NCBI RefSeq assembly: GCF_024166365.1 | Contig: NC_064819.1 | Span: 204,811,293-204,875,292 of the forward strand | Direction: 5' to 3' | DNA: 64,000 nt | DNA from: Elephas maximus indicus | Taxonomy: Eukaryota > Chordata > Mammalia > Proboscidea > Elephantidae | In this document: piece after piece, positions 55,886 through 64,000 of the stretch | Layout of the letters: each line of letters begins with the position of its first letter | How positions within the stretch are numbered: the first letter of the stretch is position 1 | Made by a program: the position numbers and the translations under genes | Notes under the pieces: generated by a model | The model's database searches: none | Seen by the model: the letters and a program-made list of their open reading frames with translations, nothing else | What the model was told of the DNA's origin: nothing

Positions 55886-56084
55886 GAGAACTTGTTGCCA
55901 CTGAGTCCATTCCAACTCATAGTAACTCTGTAGGACAGAGTAGAACTGTCCCATAGGGTTTCCAAGGCTGTCATCTTTGGGGGAAGGAGACTGCCACATC
56001 TTTCTTCCACAGAGTGGCTGTGGGTTCAAACTGCTTACTTTTTGGTTAGCAGCAGAGAGCTTAACCACAGCACCAGCAGTGTTC
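55886..56084 (-). mobile_element. AfroSINE, long form
   Basis: Reverse copy with tail 'gttgccactgagtccattcc', internal segment 'ggagactgccacatctttct' and a degraded head 'cagcaccagcagtgttcc'. Confidence 0.9.
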
Positions 56085-56875
56085 CTTATGGAAAGAGAAA
56101 AGGGGCATAAATGGGAAAATATGAGCCAAAAAAAAAAAATTTTTTTTTTGGAACAGAATTATTTCAATGATTATATATGGGGTGAGAGACAAGGAGTTGC
56201 TTAATGAGGCAGAGAGATAAATCTTCAATGGGTTGGCTCCTTCTTAACAAGCATGATGAAGGGACAAGAAAAAGGAAATTTCATCTGCTCCAGAAAAATA
56301 TTAGATGCCTGGGAAAAACCAGGACGTTTTTACCACATGAAATTAAATGGAAAAACATATTAGTGTATATATATATGTATATACATATAACATGTATGTA
56401 TGTGTCTGTGAGTACATACACACACACACACACATATATATGTAAAAGTAAAGTAAAGGAGATTTCTTAATGACAATGAAATGGGTGAAGGAAGTATATT
56501 TCTAAGAAAGCTGTTAGATTCTGACCTAGAGAACGGGAACTATAAGCTTTTCAAATGACTCAATGGCAACAGCAAAATATAAAAGAAACATTTTGTGGAT
56601 GGGTGTATAGTAGTACAAATTATATGAGGAGAAAAAAATACATGAAAGCAGTGGAAGACAGTGTCTCCTTTCTAGGATGTCCAGGAATGGTAAGAGACAA
56701 CAAAATGGAGTTTGAAAAAGATGCAAGAACTTAAAAATCAGGTAATAAGTAAGACTGAGTAAAGACATATAAATAAAATGAAGTCAGATGACTGAGAGAA
56801 GGGAAAAAATCAGAAATAACGAAGATCAAAGAATAAATGAATGGAGTATATTTAGAAAGGAACAGAACTTAAGAA
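56085..56875. other. Unrecognised stretch with simple repeats
   Basis: Includes mixed (TA/CA/TG) repeats at about 56363-56445 and an A/T homopolymer junction at 56127-56150. No gene recognised. Confidence 0.4.
56363..56445. repeat. Mixed TA/TG/CA simple repeat
   Basis: Blocks of 'tatata', 'tgtatg' and 'cacacaca' in about 80 bp. Confidence 0.8.
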
Positions 56876-57087
56876 AGGAGGCCTGGCAGCGCAATGGTTA
56901 AGTGTTTGGCTGATAACTGAAAGGTTTGTGCTTCGAAGCCACCCAGTGGCTCCGTGACAGAAACACCTGGCGATCTGCTCCTGTAAAGATTACGGCCTAG
57001 AAAACCCTATCGGGGAGTTCTACTCTGCCACATGGGCTTGCTTTGAGTTGAAATCAACTTTATGGTACCTAACTACAGCAATAACAG
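56876..57087 (+). mobile_element. AfroSINE, long form
   Basis: Head 'aggcctggcagcgcaatggt', internal segment 'ctggcgatctgctcctgtaa', body and a diverged RTE-like tail 'tggtacctaactacagcaat'. Confidence 0.85.
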
Positions 57088-57574
57088 AATGTGAGAGGAA
57101 ATAAAAGGTTTAGCTAACAACAACAACAAAAAAGACATTGATAATTCACAATCTTAATCAGTCTGAAATCCATCCTTTTAGACTTATCTCCAGGGAACAT
57201 CTGTTCTTGAAGTTAAAACTTGTAAGTCTGTGGAAGCCAGGGTGATAAGGTGAACAAGGGAAGCAAACCAGAGATAACACAACAAAGGTGAGCTGTTGCC
57301 AAGTGAAGAGTGGATGGCTCATCTAAAGGGAGTAGCTCACTTTCTCAGCTCTAGCTGAGGGATACCATGAGAGACTAGGGAGGTATGCTCCCAGAACTTA
57401 TGATTATTTTCAACAGAAGTCAGAAATCTTCATTTCCTTTTATATAAAAGATTAAAGTATTTGTATTTTTGGGTCACTTATAAATAAATAAATAAAATTA
57501 AACACACACACAGTGGAATATTCCAGGTTGACCTCTTTTCTAACCATAGCAGACACTTCCTGCTGGCTTCAAGG
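57088..57574. other. Unrecognised stretch, 490 bp
   Basis: Nothing recognised except short CAA and TAAA repeats. Confidence 0.4.
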
Positions 57575-57760
57575 TATCCATGTGCTTACACACTTTCGTG
57601 CCTTCGCTTGTGTTATTCTTCTAGGTCCTCCTCTTCTTGTTCACCTTGTGAATGTCTCTACTTGATCTTCAAGACTAAGATGCTGTTTTACCCATTTGGC
57701 TTTCCTGGCCATTGTAGGAAGATCAGACTGCAGTGATCCCCTTCCCTTCACCCCCTTCCC
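57575..57760 (+). mobile_element. L2 fragment
   Basis: 'cacactttcgtgccttcgct' and 'ctacttgatcttcaagacta' followed by 'ggctttcctgg' resemble the L2 3' third. Confidence 0.5.
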
Positions 57761-58475
57761 TGCAATAATCCATATACAATCTATATCTGTACTTTTGCTT
57801 CCAGCCAAGATGAAGTAACAAGGACCAGATTTACCCTCTTGCCTAAAACGACCAAAAAACTGAAAGAATATATGAATCAAGATACTGAATCACAGGCTGT
57901 GAGCTCTGAGAGATGGGAAATAAACAAGATGAGCCCTATGATTACTTTAGCTTACTGCCTTGAAAGTTTCCAGACCAAGATGCAGGGAGGTGAAACTCAT
58001 GTGGAGCCTGGGTGAGGCTCTTTGAGTGAGGAGATGTTGCTGTGTCTGGGGAGACCAAGAAGGCTAGAGTTCACAGAACAAAGCACAGGAAAGGAGAGAG
58101 CTCCACACAGAGAGAACTACGAAGGCCTACAAAGGGTCCCCCCATCAAGAATCCAGTAGGGTACTGATGAGCACATAGATTTGAGGAAACTACCCAAGGC
58201 CATGAACAGTGCCTATTCTCACCAGCCAGGTTGGAAAATCTCACAATTAATGGAGCATTGGGTGGAGTACCTAGAAGGGTCTTGCCTCAGTAGTTAGGAA
58301 TAATTATCCCTAGAATAAACATGGCTCTGGTCCTACCTAACAATTCTTAAGAGCAAGACCTGAAAGATTTACGTTGTTTTGAAGTAATTTAACTACATTC
58401 TAGAATAGGGCTCGGCAATATTTATAGGAATATAAAAATATCTAGCAGCCCAAAGATGAAATTCTCAATGTATAT

Positions 58476-58598
58476 GGCAGTTTGAATCCATCAGGCGCTC
58501 CTTGGAAACTCTATGGGGCAGTTCTACTCTGTCCTATAGGGTCGCTATGAGTCGGAATCGACTCAATGACACTGGGTCTGGTTTTTTTTTTTTTTTAT
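58476..58598 (+). mobile_element. AfroSINE, 5'-truncated, inside L1M
   Basis: Starts within the B box region 'ggcagtttgaatccatcagg', has the short-form body and a tail 'gagtcggaatcgactcaatg', then a T tract at 58583-58597. Confidence 0.9.
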
Positions 58599-59558
58599 AG
58601 CATCCAGTAAAAAATCACTAGACATGCAAAGAAGTAGGAAAATGTAACCCATGATGAGGATAAAAATCAAGTAAAACTGACCAGGAACTGACAAAGATGA
58701 AAATCAGCAGATAAGGACATTAAAAGAGTAATAACTGTATTCTACCTGTCCAAAAGGTTAAGTTGACATATAGAAATTATATAAAAGACCCAAATTGAAC
58801 TTCCAGAGGTGAAAATTAGAATTTCTGAGATGAAAAATACAACGGATGGGATCAAAGGCAGATCAGATACTGCAGAAGATTAAGAGAACTTGAAGACGTA
58901 ACAACAGAAACTATTCAAAATAAAATAGAGAAAAAAAATTTAGAAAAAGAGTTGCGAGACACCTTCAGATGGCCTAGTGTATGTGTAATTAAAACCCATA
59001 GCATTCTTAAAGAACAGGAGAGAAACAGTGGGACAGAAAAAAGAAAGAAAGAAAAAAAAAAACAGAATAGAAGAAAAAATGGCCCCAAATGCTCCCAATT
59101 TGATGAAAACTGTAAGCCCACAGATTCAAGAAGCTCAACCAAATATATGTAGGAGCTATACACTGAAAACTAAAAGATAAAACAAAGCAACAACAAAAAA
59201 ATATTGCTGAGAGGAACTAAAGAAGATCTAAATAAGTGGAAGACCTAAATAGATATATACTATATTAATGAGTCAGGTGACTGCATATTGTTAACATATT
59301 AATTATCCCCAAATTAATTTACAGATTCAATGCAATCTCAATTGAAATTACTGCAGACTTTGTTGTAGAAATCAACAAGCTGATTTTAAAATTCATATGG
59401 AAATGCAATTGACCTTGAATAGCCAAATCAACTTTGAAAAAGGACAAAGTTGTAAGTGAAATTAGTCAGAGGCAAAAGGACAAATATTGTATAAGACCAC
59501 AATTATAAGATCTTGAGAAACAGTATAAACTAAGAAGAACACATATTTTTGTGGTTAC

Positions 59559-59589
59559 GAGGGGGGGAGGGAGGGAGGGTGGGAGAGGG
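59559..59589 (+). other. G-rich polypurine tract in L1 3' UTR
   Basis: 'gggggggagggagggagggt' followed by 'gggagaggg' gives at least five G runs with single-base loops, a strong G-quadruplex pattern. Confidence 0.8.
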
Positions 59590-59980
59590 TTATTTACTGA
59601 TTACTTAGTAGATAAGAACTACTTTAGGTGAAGGGAAGGACAATACTCAATACATGGAAGGTCAGCTCAAATGGACTGGACCAAAAGCAAAGAAGTTTCC
59701 GGGATAAATTGAATGCTTCAAAGGTCAGCAGAGCAAGGGCGTGGATTTGGGGACTATGGCTTAAGGGGACTTCTAAGTCAACTGGCAAAATAATACTATT
59801 ATGAAAACACTCTGCATCCTACTTTGAAATGTGGCATCTGGGGTCTTAAATGCTAACAAGCGGCCATCTAAGATGAATCAATTGCTCTCAACCCACCTGG
59901 ATCAAAGGAGAATGAAGAACACCAAGGTCACACGACAACTATGAGCCCAAGAGACAGAAAGGGCCACATGAACTAGAGAC

Positions 59981-60481
59981 TTACATCATCCTGAGACCAG
60001 AAGAACTAGATGGTGCCCGGCCACAACCGATGACTGCCCTGACAGGGAGCACAACAGAGAACCCCTGAGGGAGCAGGAGATCAGTGGGATGCAGACCCCA
60101 AATTCTCATAAAAAGACCAGACTTAATGGTCTGACTGAGACTAGAGGAATCCCGGCGGTCATGGTCCCCAAACCTTCTGTTGGCCCAGGATAGGAACCAT
60201 TCCCAAAGACAACTCATCAGACATGGAACGGACTGGACAATGGGTTGGCGAGAGATGCTGATGAAGAGTGAGCTACTTGTATCAGGTGGACACTTGAGAC
60301 TGTGCTGGCATCTCCTGTCTGGAGGGGAGATAGGAGGGTAGAGAGCATTAGAAACCGGCAAAATTGTCACGAAAGGAGAGACTGGAAGGGCTGACTCATT
60401 AGGGGGAGAGAAAGCGGGAGTGTGGAGTAAGGTGTATATAAGCTTATATGTGACAGACTGACTTGATTTGTAAACATTCAC
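59981..60481 (-). other. Open frame antisense to L1 3' UTR (166 codons)
   Basis: Starts MNVYKSSQS and runs 166 codons across the L1 3' UTR on the opposite strand. Matching frames exist in the other three copies (884-1189 minus, 101 codons; 16008-16403 plus, 131 codons; 36588-37088 plus, 166 codons). No expression or domain is evident. Treat as an observation, not a gene. Confidence 0.3.
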
Positions 60482-61909
60482 TTAAAGCTCAATAAAAATT
60501 ATTAAAAAAAAAAAAAAGGACAAAGTTGTAGAACAAGTAGTACTTGATCCCAAGATATAAAACTACGCTAATCAAGACACGGTGGTTGGTACTGGTGTAA
60601 AGATAAATAAATCAGTGGATTGAAATAAAAAAAGAGTCCAGAAATAGACCTACACATATATTGGTAACTGATTTTTAATAAAGGTGCAAAGGCCAGTCTG
60701 TGAGATAAGACTTTTTTCAACAAATGGTGCTAGAACAACTGGGTATCTACAGGCAAAAAAACGAGCTCTGATTCATACCTCGCGCTGTGTAAAAATTTAA
60801 CTCAAAATGGATCACAGACTGAAATGCAAAACTTAAAACTATTACAAAAAAATAAGACAAATCCTTTGTGACCTTGGTTTGGCAAATATTTCTTAGATAC
60901 TACATTAAAGCACAATCTATAAAAGCAAAAAACTGACAAATTGGGCTTGATGAAAATAAAAAAAAAATTGCTCTTTCGAAGCCACTGTTAAGAGAATGAA
61001 AGGGCAAACCAAAGACTTGGAGAACATGCTTAGAACATACAAAGAACTCTTAAACTTAATAATAAAAGAAACAACCTAATACAAAACGGACAGAAGATTT
61101 GAACGGACACTTCACCAAAAGATATATGCATGGAAGACACACATATACAAGGATGCTCAACATCGTTAGTTCTTGGGGTTATGTACATTCAAACCAGAAT
61201 GGCTAAGATTAAAAAGACTGACCATACCAAATGCTGATGAGGCTTTTGAGGAAGTAGAACTCTCTTAAACTGCTAGTGGGAATGTAAAATGGTATAATCA
61301 TAAGGAAAAAAATATTTGAAAAACTTTGTGGCAGTTTTTTAAAAAGTTAACCATATACCCATACGCCTACTATACGATCCAGCCATCCTACTTCTAAGAG
61401 AAATAAGAACATACTTCCATACAAAGACTTGTACATGAATGTTAATGTTAACTTTATCTGTAATAGCCCAAACTGAAAAGAACCCAAATGTCCAACAACA
61501 GGGAAACGGATAAACAAATTGTGGTCTATCCACACAATGAAGTGCTACTCAGAATTACAAAAGAATGGACCACTGATACACACAACCACATGAATGAATC
61601 TCAAAGTAATTATGCTAAGTGAAAGAAGCTAGACAAAAAGAGTACATACTGCATGATTCCATTTATATAAAACTCGAGCAAGTGAAAGAAAGTAGATCAG
61701 TGATTACTAGGGAATGGGGGTGAGGAAGGGGGAGGAGTAGTAGGAGGGAGAAATTACAAAGCAGCATGAGATGCATATGTTTTGGGAAGCTGGGTATGTT
61801 GATTATCTTGATTGTGGTGACGGTGTCATGAGTGTATACCTATGTCAAAACTTACACTGTATAATTTAAGTATGTGCAGTTTATTATATATCCATTATAT
61901 CCAATTATA

Positions 61910-62064
61910 TGGCATAGTGGTTAAGTGCTATGGCTGCTAACCAAAAGGTCAGCAGTTCGAATCCACCAGGCACTCCTTGGGAACTCTATGGGGCAGTTCT
62001 ACTCTGTCCTATAGGGTTGCTATGAGTCGGAATCTACCTGACGGCAATGGGTTTTTGGTTTTAA
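61910..62064 (+). mobile_element. AfroSINE, short form
   Basis: Head 'atggcatagtggttaagtgc' with B box 'agttcgaatcc', short-form body, tail 'gagtcggaatctacctgacg'. Confidence 0.9.
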
Positions 62065-62084
62065 AGGTGTTAAAAGATACAAAT

Positions 62085-62820
62085 GTACACATGAAATCTG
62101 ACCTCTTCTCATCAACTCCATTGCTATCACTCTCGTTCAGTTGCATTATCTCAACATTCTCTTAACCAGTCTCCCTGATTCCACCCTTGCCTGTTAATGT
62201 CTGTTCTTAACTCAGATGCCAGAGTGACCCTGTTAAATTGTAAGTCAGTTCATGTCACTCCCTTTGTTCAATGGCTCTTTATTTCACTTAGTGTAAAAGG
62301 TCTCACAAGGCCTTGATTCTCTTAACTTGAAACACTTAACTTCCTTATTGTTCCTTGAATGTATCAGGAAAGCTCCGCCTCAGGGCCCTTTGCACTTGCC
62401 CCCTACATACTCACGTTACTCATTGCCATGTCTCCTTCCACTCTTCTCTATGAGGCCTTCTCTGACACCGTATTTAAAACAGTGCCCTTCACATCTGCCT
62501 CTTCTATCTCCTATTTGTGCTTTATTTTTTTCTCCAGAGTGTAGCATACACCGAAACAAACATTTTACTTATTTACATTATGCAAATAAAATGTTAGATC
62601 CATGTAGCAAGGAATTTTATCTATTTACTGCTGTGTCTCCAGTGCCTAGAATGGTGTCTGGAACACCGTGGGTAGGTACTCAGCAAATCTGCATTGTGTC
62701 TGTTTTCCTTGCCACACTGGGCACTCCTACAAGGTATACTATGTCTCATTTATCCTTGGATTCTCAGTGCCTAGCACAGCACCTAGTACAGAGAGCAGAT
62801 GATCAATACTTTTCCAGTTG
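62085..62820 (+). mobile_element. L2 LINE, 3' end, with doubled terminus
   Basis: 'caactccattgctatcactc', 'cccctacatactcacgttac' and 'tgtgtctccagtgcctagaa' then 'gtaggtactcagcaaatctg' mark the L2 end. A second L2-like terminus follows at about 62735-62820 ('ctcagtgcctagcacagcac'). Diverged and non-coding. Confidence 0.75.
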
Positions 62821-63129
62821 AACTGATGCTCACAAGTAAACCACTGTCACTCACTTTCAAAGTGGTCTCTCCTCTTTATAGTGGCACCATCAAGGTCTAG
62901 GACAAGACCAAATCTTTGATACAGACAAATAATGTTTGCTCAGGCTGATGTAAAAAAATGCTGGACAAACAAAGCCGGACAAATCTCCTGGTACCACCTT
63001 CTAACCATCTGCCACTCCCTCAAGACTCTCACACTACTTTCTTCTAGAGCCACAATCTCTACCCTGTTTTCTCTCCCAATGTAAATTCCCAACCCCAAAC
63101 CACCAATAAGTCAGCCAGTCTCTTCTCAT
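62821..63129. other. Unrecognised stretch, 310 bp
   Basis: Nothing recognised. Confidence 0.4.
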
Positions 63130-63284
63130 TCTTCCACCTTCTAGCTTTTGTGTGCTCCGCCCCCTCTATGACTGCTCCTTCAGCGGTGAAATAGTCTTTC
63201 CTGCATCACATCAAAATCCACGCTGTATGTCAAAGTTCAATTTAAGCCTTTTCCTCAAAGTGTTCTCGAGCTACTCATACACCT

Positions 63285-63464
63285 ACAAAAACCAAACTCA
63301 CTGCTATAGAGTTGATTCTGACTCAAAGGGTTTCCAAATCTGTTAATCTTGACAGGAGCAGACTGCCACATTTTTCTCCCGAGGAGCCACTGGTGGTTTC
63401 GAACTGCCGACCTTTCAGTTAGCAGTCAAGTGCTTTAGCCACTGCACCGCCAGGACTCCCTTAT
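63285..63464 (-). mobile_element. AfroSINE, internally shortened, with TSD
   Basis: Reverse copy lacking part of the body between the tail and 'gggtttccaaatctgttaat'. It is flanked by 'tcatacacct' at 63275-63284 and 63465-63474. Confidence 0.9.
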
Positions 63465-63474
63465 TCATACACCT

Positions 63475-63627
63475 GTTACTACTATCTGTTGAGTTGATTC
63501 TGACCCATAGTGACCCTACAGGACAGTGCAGAACTGCCCCATAGGGTTTCCAAGGAGCAGATGGTGGATTTGAACTGTCAACCTTTTGGTTAGCAGCAGA
63601 GCTCTTAACCACTGCGCCACCAAGGCT
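63475..63627 (-). mobile_element. AfroSINE, short form
   Basis: Reverse copy from 'gttgagttgattctgaccca' to the head 'ctgcgccaccaaggct', placed directly after the 10-bp duplicate of the preceding SINE. Confidence 0.9.
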
Positions 63628-63790
63628 AGTGCCTTCTTATTCGGCTCTCTTACTGTAAATATAATTTGCATTACACCATTTTGCACCTAATTATATAATT
63701 TGTTGCCCTCTAAATGCTTCTCATTTCTATTTCCTCATCTGAGCTGTAATACCTCTCTGGCACTTCTCAGTGTACTTAGCTGGGTGCTGA

Positions 63791-64000
63791 GCACACTGTG
63801 ATGCCACTTACCTGACAATGGATGGTTACGATTTCAGAAATGGGGTAGGGGAGGAGGAGAAGAGATAGGAAAAAGGCTGAAAAGTGGATGAGTACAGTCA
63901 GAACTAAGAAAAAAGCTGCGAGTAAAAGGGCATTTTAGGGAAAAAAGGTGGACTGTAAACTACCTTCTCATGAAGACAAGAAGATAAGAAGGAATCTGGA
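63791..64000. other. Purine-rich end of the window
   Basis: A/G-rich, no feature recognised. Confidence 0.4.

Larger units (their letters stand above)
59455..60512 (+). mobile_element. 5'-truncated L1 inside L1M, with TSD
   Basis: The copy begins 'agtgaaattagtcagaggca' in the last codons of ORF2 and ends with AATAAA and an A tract. It is flanked by 'aaaaaggacaaagttgta' at 59437-59454 and 60513-60530 (14 bp are independent of the A tract). It is the same family as 1-1221, longer and better kept than the other copies. Confidence 0.95.
57790..61905 (+). mobile_element. Old L1M LINE with 5' UTR, internal deletion and insertions
   Basis: A 5' UTR-like part (57790-58475) has 'ccagccaagatgaagtaaca' and 'gagaccaagaaggctagagt'. 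An ORF1-region part (58599-59190) has 'ctgagatgaaaaatacaacg' and 'aacttgaagacgtaac'. The end of ORF2 and the 3' UTR follow (59200-59436 and 60531-61905), with 'cagattcaatgcaatctcaa', 'gatccagccatcctacttct' and a final G-rich tract. Most of ORF2 is missing between about 59190 and 59210. A SINE (58476-58598) and a young L1 (59455-60512) are later insertions. Confidence 0.8.
63130..63790 (+). mobile_element. Possible L2 fragment split by two SINEs
   Basis: The flanks 63130-63274 and 63630-63790 resemble L2 in order ('gttcaatttaagccttttcc', then 'tgcacctaattatataattt'). The assignment is tentative. Confidence 0.45.

Noticed and set aside
55528-56010. 160-codon frame, minus strand
   Set aside because: It runs across antisense L2 and into a SINE, so it is composite repeat sequence.
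62327-62821. 164-codon frame, plus strand
   Set aside because: It lies in L2 sequence and does not follow a recognisable L2 protein.

Overview
The window looks like non-coding nuclear DNA from an afrotherian mammal, most likely an elephant. The main evidence is about 45 copies or fragments of tRNA-derived AfroSINE-type elements, a clade-typical RTE LINE, L1 copies with a distinctive 3' UTR, and older mammal-wide repeats (L2, MIR, L1M, MaLR-type LTRs, hAT and Tc1/mariner-like fragments). I cannot separate elephant from manatee or hyrax by eye. I found no protein-coding gene, rRNA, functional tRNA or CRISPR that I can support. Open frames are short, most lie inside repeats, and several are antisense to L1 or L2. 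The window is best read as intergenic or deep intronic sequence.

Layout. 1-1.2 kb: 3' end of an L1, including the last 67 codons of ORF2. 1.2-4.2 kb: mostly unique, with L1M and MIR remnants. 4.2-9.5 kb: SINEs, a MaLR-type LTR and an old L1M split by an RTE fragment and a second LTR. 9.5-22 kb: SINE-rich, with a tRNA-Gly-headed SINE, two tiny SINE-tail insertions, an inverted nested SINE, a truncated L1 and a Tc1/mariner-like MITE. 22.9-24.1 kb: L2 followed by an L1M 3' end. 25-33.7 kb: SINE-rich, with a hAT fragment split by a SINE. 33.7-36.3 kb: unique. 36.3-39.6 kb: an old L1M split by an LTR that is itself split by an L1, then another LTR carrying a SINE. 41-42.2 kb: an L2 split by two SINEs. 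42.8-46.8 kb: SINE-free, mostly unrecognised. 48.7-52.2 kb: SINE-poor, with a well-formed poly(A)-signal arrangement on the minus strand near 49.5 kb (a candidate transcript 3' end). 53.8-55 kb: L1M. 55-63.8 kb: L2 pieces and a large L1M that holds a SINE and a younger L1.

The parts make sense as a retrotransposition system rather than a gene set. The RTE LINE and the SINEs share a 3' tail, as expected if RTE machinery mobilises the SINEs. L1 copies are 5'-truncated and flanked by 12-18 bp target-site duplications. The nesting gives a relative age order: L2/MIR and L1M oldest, then LTRs, then young L1 and AfroSINEs. All family assignments come from reading and remembered consensus features; no database search was run.
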